A DNA stretch of 64,000 bases from contig OV121095.1 of NCBI GenBank assembly GCA_921293015.1, forward strand, positions 33,143,484 through 33,207,483. Reading direction: 5' to 3'. This document shows, piece after piece, positions 12,610 to 24,064 of this stretch; the first letter of the stretch is position 1; each line of letters starts with the position of its first letter. The DNA is from Phorcus lineatus. Taxonomy: Eukaryota > Mollusca > Gastropoda > Trochida > Trochidae. The notes below the pieces were generated by a model that was given only the letters and a program-made list of their open reading frames with translations, was not told where the DNA came from and searched no databases. Made by a program: the position numbers and the translations under genes.

Positions 12610-13506
12610 CCTCACGTTGTGTTGAAGATCTTGAACCTGTCAGATGTTGTTATTTCATAAGGCTGGCTGAATCTTTAGAAGCATTCTTTTTAATCTTTTC
12701 TGAAGTGACTTTATTTGAACTATGCTTCGTAAAATGTGAAGTAATGTTAAAAACATAAGGTTCGAACCAACAACATATTACCATAGACTTTCAGCCTACC
12801 TCCGTTTAATATTTTTATCAATATAATTTTGAAGTATTAAAACATGTTTACCTTTTTTGCACATGAAAAATAACATATATTTTTTTAGCGGAATATGGAT
12901 TAAAGCTTTAAATGCCATCCAATATCTGTACGTTATAATACATGATTTTAACATTTTAAAAATAATGGAATGTCAACTAATGATATAATCTGTATATTTG
13001 CCTAATTGACCTTAAGTTACGCTTTTTAGGTCATTAATTTGATCAAATCAAATCAGTGCTTATAATTATGATTTAAGCTATTTTCACCTTTTGATCTAAG
13101 GACAGGAAGCATTTTACATCTATTATTAATCCCCAATTTAGGGATGAGACCTTTGCATTTCTAATAGACAAACCATAATTTTGGGGTATTGGGTTGGTCG
13201 ATTCAAGGGCTTTCTTAATCTCAATATAATGCAAGCCTAGATCGGAGAAAATGATGATATTTGATCACATAAAAGATAGAAAATATTTCATTAAAATACC
13301 ATATTTTTCTCATTTCTAAAATTTTAAATAGCGACACTCGTGATAATATAAACGTTTTAATTCACTCGATGAAATGAACATCATATACTTTTGTCGAAAA
13401 CTAAAATGCCCTCTAAATAATTGTTTGTGTTGCAAACTTGATATTTTTTACGCTTTTGCCTCGCACATGTTATCATATTTTGGAAGAATTGTCAATCAAC
13501 TTCTGA
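12610..13506. other. AT-rich sequence, no gene seen
   Basis: Very AT-rich with long T and A runs. No feature could be supported. Confidence 0.5.
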
Positions 13507-13619
13507 AGACTACTAACTATGAATTTGTCATTAGCTTCCGGAATTATTGAACCCCATAACCATCTCTAACCTCCAAGACTAGTAACTATAAATTTGTCAT
13601 TAGCTTCCGAAATTATTGA
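13507..13619 (+). repeat. Two-copy direct repeat, 70-bp period
   Basis: About 43 bases at 13507-13550 ('AACTATGAATTTGTCATTAG' and so on) recur with a few substitutions at 13577-13619, giving a local tandem duplication. Confidence 0.85.
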
Positions 13620-14264
13620 TCACCATCAGATCTTCAAACTGGAACGTACAGACACCAGTTGACAACAAATTTGCTAAGGTTTCAGTGACAGATTTTATTC
13701 AAGAAATAGGAAATGTCGTTAAAAGAGCAGTGAAAGGCCGCACTTCCCCTACAGTGGGTTCTTTTTATAAGGTTACATTCTTTAGTTAACTTTATTAGAA
13801 AGCATTTATACCTGGTACATGCTTTTAACGCTGATAATGGTCAAATGAATTAATCAAACACATCGAGTGTACTTTCAGAACTTGGTGAATTAAATAAAAT
13901 TATTCAATGACATAGTTTCAGAATATTTTTATTGCCATTGTGTTTGCTATTTTCCGTTTGTCGACATTATTTGCTTCATTTAGAAATCTTTGTTACAGAA
14001 TCAGGGCTGTGTAAGATAAATGACACGAAGATGTTCTGAAACTTCTGAAATGCGATGCATTTTAGTATACAAGCCTCAACCCAAAAAGTAGTTACTGGTG
14101 TAAAGCAAAATAGTGGTCGATGCATTTTTGCCGTTGCAGTAGGAATTTAAAAGAAGTTGTAATATACATCCATACTTGCCATATAACCGTAACCCTTTGT
14201 AATCCAGCCATTGCATGATCTATCTAATTCAAGTGTCTGACATGTTTTAGGAATGATACAGTTG
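13620..14264. other. AT-rich sequence, no gene seen
   Basis: No feature could be supported on either strand. Confidence 0.5.
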
Positions 14265-14480
14265 GTCTCGATGAATGTATGTACATGTATGTATGTGGAT
14301 ATGTGTATGTGAATAAGTGTAGAGGCGTATATGTCTACATACGTATGCGTGAGAATGTATTAAGCTATTGTGAATGTAGAGGTATGTGATTATGAAGGTG
14401 AGAACGAGTGAATGTATTTGTGATATTATAGATAGTATTTGCGTGATCTCGTGCGTTATTTGTTGAGTGGATTGTTTTGC
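14265..14480 (+). repeat. Imperfect GTATG/GTGA-rich low-complexity tract
   Basis: A degenerate purine/T-rich tract built from units such as 'gtatgt', 'gtgaat' and 'gtgcg'. It looks like a decayed minisatellite without a fixed period. Confidence 0.6.
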
Positions 14481-14825
14481 GTGCGTGCTTGTGCGTGAAT
14501 GTTATTTACTGCTATTGTAGAACATAGGTAAATTTTTATATCTGTTTTTAATATTTTAATATATTGTTTTGCTGTGATATCTAATGACTAAAGTGTCTCA
14601 TAGGCCTTAAGGCCGGGTACTTTTTTAATATATGTATATGTTTTTATGTATTGTATTTTATTTCTTAAGTACGTGAGACTTTAAGAAACATTTTCTCTCT
14701 TTTCTCTTCTCTGTAAACAAACAGGTTCATAAAGTATAACATCTCTGAGCAATTTTTGTTTTTGGAGTGATTAAACAAATAATCAGCCAGTGATTAAAAG
14801 CTTCTTTATTTCAGATGTCCAATTA

Positions 14826-14860
14826 GTATAAAATCTATACCGGAACGATACTATTATGAA
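14826..14860 (+). ncRNA. Relic similar to the 6.6 kb hammerhead-like block
   Basis: 'AATCTATACCGGAACGATAC' here matches 'AATCTATACCGAAACGTCGC' at 6617-6636 at most positions, and a preceding 'TAGTATA' can still pair with 'TATAC'. It is probably another worn copy of the same family, without an intact core. Confidence 0.3.
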
Positions 14861-15302
14861 GCTAATATGTTGAGTTGTTTGGGGCTAGCCTCGTTTGACT
14901 ATAAATCAATGGACTCTTATATTTGGCAAACTGAATTAATCCACAGTGCGTAAAAAGTAGTAAACGTATCGTAGATGTGAAAAAATAATTTAGGGATTTG
15001 ATTTCACGTTTATTTTCAGTAATCAATTGAGGCTAAATAGAGGTCCCTTGTCCGACAATATTTTAGATTTCCGTCTTTCTCTTTCCCTCCCTTTATCCAA
15101 TGTTCTGATGTGTCAATCCACTCCTTAAATAGCTTTAATCAACCAACATCATTTCAAACCCTAAACACTACTCATTTGATTGCATAGTACAGAGAGGGCA
15201 CACAAGTAATGTAAACAATCGGACTCAAAATATTACGTTTTTAAATGTTGCTTTTATGTTAAATTCTTTTGGTTAGAACATGCCAGTTTCAAACAAGATG
15301 TG

Positions 15303-15365
15303 ATAGCGCGATACGTTGTGGTTAGCGAGAGGCCTTTGGCTTGAATCCAGCCAAATCACCTCACC
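15303..15365 (+). mobile_element. Possible tRNA-SINE head fragment
   Basis: 'GATAGCGCGATACG' followed by 'TGTGGTTAG' resembles a tRNA A box, and 'GGCTTGAATCCAGCC' resembles a B box (GGTTCGAATCC) about 30 nt later. A related 'GCGATACG...AGGCCTTTGGC' order is present, reversed, inside the foldback at 46739-47065. The body is missing. Confidence 0.3.
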
Positions 15366-15478
15366 TCACCTTATTGCACAGTGTAACATAGTTGCTATGA
15401 AACATATGTTATAATCTGCTAATTCCATCCCCAAGTAATCCCTAAGAAATAACCCATAAGCTGTTGTCAAGCGCTTTG

Positions 15479-15815
15479 TGTTGACAACTAAGTCTGTGGG
15501 TATTTAATACCTAGGTTTGTCTTAAGAAAAGGAGTTCGTTCTCAGCCATCGTCCTGGAGAGAGAGTTGAGTCTCAGCCACGGGACTGAGGTGTTGAGTCT
15601 CAGCCTGGACTCAGCCATGGGCTGGTGACAGCCACAGCCAGCCATGTGAGAAAGGACGCGCTGGGCGTCGTGAGGGTGCCCAGGAGAAGCGGGCAAGAAA
15701 GTTCTACAGCCAGAGTAGTATAGAATACTAAGTTGGAAGAAATAAAAGCCAAGAAAATACACGTCTCGTCTTCTTGTTGAATCTTACCAAGTGTGTGCCT
15801 GATGATTATGCTACA
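15479..15815 (+). mobile_element. Probable solo LTR of an LTR retrotransposon
   Basis: The segment opens with TGTTGACAAC and has a TATA-like palindrome 'GTATTTAATACC' at about 15500. It then becomes unusually GC-rich (15550-15710), carries AATAAA at 15741-15746, and can be closed at 'CTACA' (15811-15815). The order of promoter, GC-rich R region, poly(A) signal and T-rich U5 ending in CA is that of an LTR. A partial internal duplication, 'GTTGAGTCTCAGCC', occurs twice. I could not find a matching second LTR, primer-binding site or target-site duplication, and TGTTGTCAAG at 15462 is an alternative start, so the ends are provisional. Confidence 0.4.
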
Positions 15816-15924
15816 AAAGTTAGCTGCTTTTTCTTAGATGAAATTACTAGCATCCCATCCTCGGTCACCCAGGGCTTGTTGTTCTGATACTTCTCTCAAT
15901 CACCTCTGGAACATAGGTACTTAA

Positions 15925-16640
15925 ATCATCCGTCCTTGAGTCTTGTTATGAATCAATAACCCAATGAAACGGCTGGATACGAGACGTGAAAATATGTGGT
16001 TGCTGATGCTGAGTTTAAAAAAGTCCCTTTCAGCGCATGTCCAAATGGCTACACAGCCACAGGCTCTATTTGTCCAATACGGATTTACAATAGATTGTCT
16101 GCGCGGGTGAAAATTGTTGGCAACGTGCTTGTAGTGGTTTAACCAACTCATAAATAATCGTCCACTCCCAAAGAGAGAGCCAGTTAATTTGAATGCATCA
16201 ACATACACATTACAGTGAGATGGGTGATCATTGTTTGCCTTTAAGATGAAGCAAGTACTGGAATCTTGAAGCTGTGTAATAAAAGTGTAAATTGCCCTTC
16301 TCATCAAATGAATGCAAATTGAGCACTAAAGCAGACATGGACTTTCCAAGCTGTTTTATGTCCAGTTGTATGCATTTGTGAACTTTACAGTAATGGTTTA
16401 GCAAGATGGAAAAAGATGGACTACTTTTACTGCATCTAATGGTATTGTAGAGCTTTCGGATAGAGTAATTGTCAAATGAATAGTTGGTGATAGAATCAGC
16501 TACAAACTCAACCTGAATATGCAGCATTTAACAGCATAGCACCACACTCAGCCTCGTATCTATCAGTTTGTGGAATCACATGTTTAGTTGTCTTAGACCT
16601 GTACGAGACAGTTGGGCCGTATCTAATTATTGGAAAGTCA
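15925..16640 (-). pseudogene. Unrecognised decayed gene-like block
   Basis: Three minus-strand frames abut in a consistent order. About 16640-16515 reads ..YGPTVSYRSKTTKHVIP.. and ..DRYEAECGAMLLNAAYSG. About 16520-16230 reads ..EFVADSITNYSFDNYSIRK.., ..LNHYCKVHKCIQLDIKQLGK.. and ..LHSFDEKGN... About 16307-15925 reads ..HCNVYVDAFKLTGSLFGS.., ..NNFHPRRQSIVNPYWTNRAC... The pieces are polar, Cys/His-containing and not low-complexity. They join only through frameshifts near 16515 and 16240-16310, which is what a dead coding sequence looks like. I could not assign a family; a DNA-transposon or retrogene origin is possible. It lies just downstream of the LTR-like segment but on the other strand. Confidence 0.4.
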
Positions 16641-17767
16641 AAATGAATGTAAGTGACAAAAATGCGATGTGGTAGGTCTTGCAGTGCATTTGGAGTTGAT
16701 CATGCAAAAAAATGTTTTTAGCAAGTTTCTTTAAGGCATTGCATATTACAATGGTTAAAATTACTTGTAGAATGAAATATTTATAGTAATGTTTATTTTC
16801 GTTTGTTTGTTTCTCCGTTGATGTATTTTGATTAGTGATTCTCAAAGGATTTTAACTATGTTTCATTTGATAGCAAACGTAAGCCATATTTTCCATCCTT
16901 GTAAGAAATATACACGGCCCTGATCTGTTGAATAAAACACTCCCTGTTTCGTGTTACGTTACACAAAGTAAAAAAAAAGTTAGGGTCTAATGAGAAAAGA
17001 TCCTGTAATATTAGTCGCCGCTGTCTACTATGCTTCAGAATATCCGTTTATGACAGTATTCTGTTGTTATAAAGTTACAGTAGGTGTATTTTGATCTGAC
17101 AACACAACCAATGCAGAGATATCAGTAACTTTATTACAGGATATATTACTCTCTGCCTACCAAATGAAGAAATATGATATTTGCTAATATTCATAAACAT
17201 CTAAATTTTCATATGAGAGGGATGTTCCTGCAGGCATAAACATAATAAAAAAAGAGCTTATTGCTGGGTTTTTTTACTTTTTAGAAAGTATAAAGTGGTC
17301 GTTGAAAGTTTAAAAAACTGATATAACCAGATAAACCGCTTGAAGTACTTTCGTTGTCAGGGTTCCTTTTTTTTTAGATAAATGATAAGGTTATTGACTT
17401 CTTGTGTTAGTTGAGTGAAATTGTACTTAAATGTAAATGTAGTATGTTATGTATTTGTATTTTGAATGATTTTATGACATTCAGTGCAATGAATTATGTT
17501 TTCAATGATGTTGTTCCTTGCAAGAATACATCAAACAGAATTAATGGCGTCATTATGTAACCAAGCATGGCTTAAAACTTTAGTTAGCCATAAAAATTCT
17601 GTAGTTAATGCATTAATATAATATATTAAGTAATAGAAGAAAAGGGGGATCATTTAGAACTCATTATGTTTTCTTAGACATCGGTCACCTACAAATAAAT
17701 CAATTAATTTTAGGCCATTGATAGAAATTGCATTTAATCAGTTGCAAAATTTGCTCTCACTTTGCCT
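16641..17767. other. AT-rich sequence, no gene seen
   Basis: No feature could be supported on either strand. Confidence 0.5.
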
Positions 17768-17882
17768 TTTTTTCAGCCTGTTCTTTCCTGCGCTATCTGC
17801 TCTCTACTGGAAGATTGTCATCCACGTGTTTCATGACTGAAATATTGTTAATAATAAGACCTTAAATTCAAACTCACTCCCT
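17768..17882 (+). mobile_element. Tail fragment of the abalone-type repeat
   Basis: A T/C-rich lead-in is followed by 'GATTGTCATCCACGTGTTTC', 'GACTGAAATATTGTTAA' and 'AACTCACTCC', matching the last 110 bases of the repeats at 1690-1947 and 43566-43806. It is 5'-truncated. Confidence 0.7.
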
Positions 17883-18704
17883 AACTAATTAGCCTTTAAT
17901 AATATTTCTACGTTTGTAGGAACATTGGTATATCTAAATTTGCGATGATACAATTCAATGAATTGAGTTTTAAGGTATCCGAAATCTATAGATCTATACA
18001 TTATGTTTACTTGTAAATGTAAATCATAATGTACCATTTATTTTCTTTGGTATTTAAGAAATTTTAAAAGATTTTAATCAAACGTGATTAGTTTAAACCT
18101 TACCCCTGATATGGCAAACCCAACTGTTTCAACTGAAACTGTGAATTCGGGAAGGTACGTATACACATAAACATGATGGCACCTTCTTTGTTTACGTATT
18201 TAAATCTCTAGATATCTTATGATAATTTAAGTTTCAGGTAATTAAAAATATTGTTAATATAGTTTAGCTTTGACAAAAAAGCATATTGCCATTTCTTTTA
18301 TTAAATTGAATCATTATAATTGATAATTATATGCACTTGCACTGTTTCTTTTTTCCAATGTCTGTCTGATTTAATAGGTACATGTATACTACGCAAAAAT
18401 ATAGTTTTAAAAAGCGAAATTACCAAATATCACGAAACTTAATGCACTTTGTATACGTTAGTATATGTTGATGTTTAATAAGGAATTCAACTTTAGATCA
18501 TCCAGATTAATAATTAAAAAAACATAAATAGAGATTGAGGTAGATTTCTGCCTAATGTTTGTTGGTAAATAAAGTAACCGTTTACCATCAACGGTAGATT
18601 ATGATCATTCTCCCTTCTCATCATAAATAGCTTCCTGTGTTTGTACATGATTTTTATGATATACTTCCAACGTTTCGCAAAATGTTAATGGGACTATGTG
18701 TATG

Positions 18705-18708
<4 letters not shown>
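17883..18708. other. AT-rich sequence before the Penelope insertion
   Basis: No gene seen. At 18668-18679 'CCAACGTTTCGC' is the reverse complement of the GCGAAACGTTGG-type block of Penelope ends, so a small inverted element end may precede the (TA)n tract. Confidence 0.4.

Positions 18709-18764
<56 letters not shown>
18709..18764. repeat. (TA)n microsatellite at the Penelope 5' junction
   Basis: About 28 TA units directly abut the first residues of the truncated endonuclease frame at 18765. The truncation point of the retroelement therefore coincides with the microsatellite. Confidence 0.95.
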
Positions 18765-18770
<6 letters not shown>

Positions 18771-19141
18771 GCGCAACCTGTAAAATTTTGATTGAAGGTA
18801 GTTCAGTTAGATTCTCAGGAAATAAAACGTTTTCTGTAAAAAGAAGTATGACTTGCGACTCAAAAAATTTTATTTACATGATTTCATGTCATGGATGTCA
18901 GGAAATATATATCGGGAAAACAGAGCTCAAGTTAAAAAGAAGAATGAATCTTCATCGTTCACAAATTAAACAAAAGCATAATCGCACAATCCCTCTAAGT
19001 GCGCATCTTGAAACATGTGGAAAAAATATGTATTCTGTTTTCCCGATATACAAAGTTGATTCCACTGAATCTAATTGCTTGGCGGAAAAGGAATTATTAT
19101 TCATTAATAAACTTAAGCCAAAGCTTAATTCAAAACTTTAA
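18765..19141 (+). pseudogene. Penelope-like retroelement: GIY-YIG endonuclease C-terminus
   Basis: The frame is open from the (TA)n tract to TAA at 19139-19141, about 125 residues. In order it shows a Cys pair (RCATCK, near residue 3 after the junction), a second cysteine region (TCDSK), then the GIY-YIG core: FIYMISCHGC followed by EIYIGKT. A KLKRRMNLHRSQIKQ helix follows, then HLETC and a late glutamate in LAEKELLFINKLKPKLN. This is the layout of the endonuclease that ends the single ORF of EN-containing Penelope-like elements, which nicks target DNA and primes reverse transcription. The reverse transcriptase is absent, so this is a 5'-truncated, immobile copy. The preceding (YI)n residues in the frame are microsatellite translation, not protein. 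Confidence 0.85.
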
Positions 19142-19263
19142 TCTTCTTCAATTCAATGTCCATTTGCAAGTATGTTTTGTAATGCGCTACATATGTAGCA
19201 TGCAGTCTATATGTACATGTATGTAATGTATCTACGCAACATATGTATCTATGCAATGTATTG

Positions 19264-19292
19264 TGACGTCATAATTGTTAATCATGACGTCA
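19264..19292 (+). promoter_or_regulatory. Paired TGACGTCA (CRE-like) sites
   Basis: Perfect palindromic TGACGTCA occurs at 19264-19271 and 19285-19292, 21 bp apart, inside the Penelope 3' region. A related 'AACGTCAT' follows at 19303. TGACGTCA is the binding site of CREB/ATF factors; a role in the element's transcription is inference. Confidence 0.5.
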
Positions 19293-19308
19293 TAACCGAC
19301 TCAACGTC

Positions 19309-19349
19309 ATTCACCTGATGAGACCTTATGGTCGAAAGTACTTGTGAAT
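19309..19349 (+). ncRNA. Hammerhead ribozyme motif (type I, minimal stem III)
   Basis: Every core element is present. Stem I 5' strand ATTCAC (19309-19314) is followed by CTGATGA (19315-19321). Stem II is GACC/GGTC (19322-19325 with 19330-19333) closed by a TTAT tetraloop, and GAAA lies at 19334-19337. Two possible stem III pairs follow (A337-U342, G338-C341, loop UA). The cleavage triplet CUU ends at 19343, and stem I 3' strand GTGAAT (19344-19349) pairs with all six 5' bases. Hammerheads with very short stem III are known from Penelope-like elements and are thought to work best as dimers. The location downstream of a Penelope endonuclease supports this. Activity is not shown. Confidence 0.8.
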
Positions 19350-19385
19350 AAATCATCTTGGTTTTCTTCAACAAATGTGTTTTTC

Positions 19386-19405
19386 TATATATATATATAT
19401 ATATT
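19386..19405. repeat. Short (TA)n tract
   Basis: Ten TA units directly 3' of the Penelope fragment. Confidence 0.9.
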
Positions 19406-21084
19406 ATGTTTTTGGGAATTTTTTATAATAGCTTTACTCTCTGTGTATGTTCTTGACTCGATTTAAATGATTTGACTTATCGTGTATTCATGTCTAATTT
19501 TGAGTGGTCATAAGGATTTAAAATGGTAGATTTACTGTTTTGTTGGAACTTATGTCTATGTATTCAAAGAAGTGTACTTGTGCTCTTATTGACAGAAATG
19601 TTTTCAATTTATGTGTCAATTTTATTGTAAGGCAAATCACGCTGATGCTTTATGACGTTAGTGTATGTTGTATAAATTCCAGGATTAATAAAACCAAACT
19701 TCTTAAGGTTTTAAATCAAAGTTACAACGAGTGTTTATTTCAAAATCAATTTGACAAAAACTCCGTTTCTCCCGTTTAAGACTCAGATTCACACTAAACA
19801 AAGTATATGACATCTGCAAAATAAAAAACAATGAAGTTGCTAAACATTCCAATAAAAAAGATCTCACTGTCACCCGATTAAGTTAAAATGTAGTGCTTGA
19901 TTTTGAAATAAAATACGAGACCATCAACAACTTACAAAAACGTTTTTTGCAGCAAAAACTAAAGTGATACAAAAGTAGGGTTTTAGAGATTTTAAAAATG
20001 ACTAAAACGAGTTAACAAGATACAAAACTCTAAAACAAAACTGAATATAAGCCGATTTGAATCCAATATAATGTTTGCCTTCAGTGTAATTGGGATACTT
20101 CACTTTTTAACTAAGAATTCAGCATTGAACTTTGATCATTAACTCTGTCAATTATCTTTTTTTTAATAATAGCAAAAATAAACCAGATCTATCACCTAAT
20201 TATTTCAATCTGAAAGAATTCTGATAGCAAGTTACGTGAAAGGTTTCTTCCTTTTAGGCATTCTCAGAAAATGTGGTCTACAACTTTAATTCCTATATTA
20301 GTATTTGTGAGAATTAAACTTAGAAATAGTTACCAGACAATGTTACATGTACATCATTTGACTTATGGTTTAAATTGATTTCAGTTTAAGCGGGCATGAC
20401 GGATGTATTCATCAGTGTTTTAGTTACATGTGTTTGGGTTTACTTTTATCATGACACGCTGAAAACTTGCAAAACGATAGTTGCTTTTTCCTAGAAGAAG
20501 CCCACCATCGACTATAATGACCGAATAATTCTATTCATATGCTAAACCATCGTCTTACAGCAGACCGAGTTGCAGAGTCTTTGGCGAAATTAAAAAAAAG
20601 AGACCTAGGCTCTGTAACTCATTCTTTGTATCGTTTCATGTTACAGACGTTATTTCTCCAGTTGAAATACAATATCATCACAACTGTCGAGTATCAATGA
20701 GACAAGATGTTTAAACGCAAAAAAATCAATCATGCCATACCGTAATCCTTCTAGAGACACTATCCCTCCTCTCGTCCACTCTCCCTACCATCCTTCAACG
20801 ACCACGCAATATCTCGTGCATCAGCTTATAAACAGAGACCACTGAAAAAGCAAGGTATTGAAGGTGTTATTATATATCTTAACTATATTCCTGTTGCTGT
20901 ATTTGGTGATATCGAAACCATATGACTGGGAACTGATTTTTTAAATAATTTCAACAAACATTTTACCATTACTCTTACAATGTAATTAGAAATACTGAAG
21001 TAATTAGTTAAATGCATTATTGTGGACAAAATACCTTTATAAGAAGAGTCCTTTCCTAAACATGGATCTTCCTAGCATCACTAG
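19406..21084. other. AT-rich sequence, no gene seen
   Basis: No feature could be supported. The 79-codon frame at 19540 has no recognisable domain. Confidence 0.5.
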
Positions 21085-21850
21085 TTTTTAGGGAAAGTCA
21101 AAAGTGGTTATGTAGGGGTACGGTCATTTTCACAAACAAGTCTCCACCATACAAAATGATATTCTAAAATTTGAGATTCATAGCAACAATGGTTTTTGGG
21201 AAAGGGCGGATGATGTTTTGAGTGTGGACGCTCTTCCACGTGCATCCGATATTTGAAGGAGTGCCAAGACCAAATCTACCAACTTTAACTTGTAGTTAAT
21301 AAAGATGTTATTCTGAAAATTAGACCTTCCAAAGCTAAATGGTTTTGGTCTTGGTTAAACAGCCCAAAGGTTCACCCTTGGCACGCCATTATTTTTGTAA
21401 GGACACAGCAAAGTACATATCTTATTCTCCGTCCTAAAAACATGACTTCTGGTACAAAATTTGAGATCTCTAACATTGATGGTTTCATGGGAATTGTCAA
21501 AAGGAAGATTTGAGTGTAGACACTCTGTCATGCAATATTCTAAATGTTTTAAACAACTAACAAGTTTGAGTCTCCATGTCACAAAGATGTTTTTCCAAAA
21601 CTGTCGGCCATTTAGGCAATGTGTTTCGGAGAATAAGAATATTTAATTTTTAGTGTAAAAAGGCCTGCCACACCCATAATAGAGGAGGGAACGGTAGTCC
21701 AAAGGTTGAAAAAATTGGATCCCATAGGTGCATTGTACATCTGAAAAAAAACTTCAGCTAATGGGTGTAGCAGTTCCGGGGATATCGATAATGTGAAAAG
21801 ATTACGGACCACGGGCCATGCGATAAGCCCATTTGACCTTACAGTTCTGT
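21085..21850 (+). repeat. Old repeat with about 290-bp internal tandem structure
   Basis: Two units can be aligned: 21165-21330 and 21455-21600. Both contain 'AAAATTTGAGAT', a 'CAACAATGGTTTTTGGGAA' or 'AACATTGATGGTTTCATGGG' segment, 'TTTGAGTGT(G/A)GACNCTCT', and 'AAAGATGTT' near the end. The last 200 bases ('CAGTTCCGGGGATATCGATA' region) are less AT-rich. The opposing 61-75-codon frames here are shadows of this repeat. Confidence 0.45.
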
Positions 21851-24064
21851 AGAGCTAAATGGATATGAAATCTTTCAAGCTGACCCTGCTCTGTCCCGGT
21901 CTGTCCTCCCTTCAATTTGAATTTAATCAAAATATTATCAATTTAATTATTTTACATAATCTAGTGACTCTTTGTTACACACTGCACTAAACTGGTAATG
22001 AGATGTTTGAAAAAAATCCTACGATACCCCAGCAAAAATAAATTAGATTTCGATCTTGTTCAAAAGGTTGTAGTTAAATCCCGTAATGTCACAGTCTATT
22101 TGGAGAAGTGTCACTCCAGCTTAGGTAAATAGAAGTTCTGAAAATAATTGAGCACAAATGTATTTTCTGTGTAATCCAAATGTATACCATTTTTCATGTC
22201 ACTATCAGAATACTTTTAGATCATTTCCATCAAAGTTGTAACATCTTAATTCACTTCACAACTTAATCCCCATCAAACTTACAGCTCAAATGAAAACAAG
22301 TAACGTTTTTGTATAATTCTTAATTTTGGATAAAGGCAATGTCATGTTTGAATGTGTCTTAAATGACATACAGTGGTAAAAGTTTACAAAAATGTGCCAT
22401 TATGTAATTAAATATTGCATAAATGAATTGAGAAAAAGGATAATCTGAGTGTTAGATTGACTTAAAACTTAAGCATCTAATAATATATATCAAATTTTTT
22501 TACCCCAATATTTCTTTCTGTAGTCGTTGACGATTTAAGCCTTAACAGATCAAATACGAACTAGAGAACAACCCTAATTATTTAATTAACCTCAGGAGCA
22601 TTTACATTTAGTATGCAGTGAAATGAGTGATCTTAATTTTCCTAACAGATGAAGCGATGAAAATTTAGATGTTGAAAATAAACTGCAAATATGGACCACT
22701 TTATTGCATATACTAGTGTCATAAAGCTTTTTTATTTTTCGTGATCGTGTTAAGAAAACAGCTCATTGACATACTCAGTAAAGTGTTCATCAAAGATCTA
22801 CATTTTGACTTTCAAAATATTTCAGGATTTAAAAATAACCTTATAACATAATCCTTTTAACTTGTTTAAAAAGAACTGTGGGAAACAATTCCGGAAAATG
22901 CTTATCAATGAACATTCTAAATTTCAATTTGAATCAGGAATAATGCCTAATCATCAGAAAGCATTTCTGTTATCTTTGCCATCAGTACACTAGTTAATAA
23001 CTTACCTTATTGAAGAGCTGTCGATTGTATTTAATCAAACAAAAGTAAAAGTAGAAAGGCATCATATTGATTTGCCGTTAACAGTACTTTGTGGTCATTT
23101 CGGTGGTAGAGTGATGTGCATGTATAGTGGAATGAGCTTTATAGAGCACGCACTGATGTAGTTATACAAGTTATTTCAAGTTCTTTCTTTATTACTGGAC
23201 ATATTATTCTCCAGTAACAATAAGCTCAGTAAAAGTCAAGACCCTATATTTCACAAAATTGACAGTGATCATGATTTTACTTGTACATAAAACCATTTAC
23301 ATTCGCGATACATTTCATTTAAAAAATGAGTTTAATCTGTTATCGTCCAAAGCGACATGAAATCCATGATTAAATAAACAACAGGGGTGATACTGCACAG
23401 AAAAGCAAGACCACAATCTTGCAATTATTTCCTCTATGTACATCGACAAAATCGGAATTTTTAAATGCACTATAGCATTTTAGCACTATATACAAAATCT
23501 ATGGTCAACTGTGCACAAAATGGACAATATATGGACAGTTGAAAACAACAGAACTAGTAATGTGTGCAGCTTTAGAAAAGCTTCAACTCTCAACTAATAA
23601 CAAACAATTAAACATGGTTTATAAAAGCAATCTTGTAAGTTAACCGATTATAAATATGTAGTATAAGTATTGTTATTAGATTAAGATAGCGTCTGCCGTT
23701 TCTGGCTGTAAGCAAACCTTTAATAATTCCGATATTGTAGTTTATGCGGATTTAATGAAACGTTGCATTAAATACTTCAGGTCTTAAATAATAAAGAATA
23801 TAAACCGAATACGTACATATTTATTTAATAACGTTAACGTACGGGGTAGAGTACCTGAGTGTAAATCGTTAGTAATTATGAGAGGTATGCATTATACTTG
23901 CATTCGTTGTATATACGAAATATTGGTGTGCACTAGTGCCTTTAGTGGTAGATAAATGTTTTATGTCATCGCTAATGAATAGGACTATGTATATTACCTT
24001 TTTGATAAAGATAGTTTTTATAAAGATCTATCAATAAGCTATAGTGCAATAAGCTAAGGTGTAG
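21851..24064. other. AT-rich sequence, no gene seen
   Basis: No gene, RNA or clear repeat could be supported in these 2.2 kb. Confidence 0.5.

Larger units (their letters stand above)
18709..19385 (+). mobile_element. 5'-truncated Penelope-like element with 3' non-coding region
   Basis: The element comprises the endonuclease remnant (18765-19141), about 120 bp of non-coding DNA with two TGACGTCA sites, the hammerhead core (19309-19349) and a short 3' end near 'AACAAATGTG'. A second (TA)n tract (19386-19405) follows. AT-repeat DNA at both edges suggests insertion into, or generation of, (TA)n. The exact 3' end is not certain. Confidence 0.75.

Noticed and set aside
15925..16307. piggyBac-type transposase, suggested by a 'VYVD' string
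   Set aside because: The surrounding residues do not show the expected catalytic aspartate contexts or the usual cysteine-rich end.
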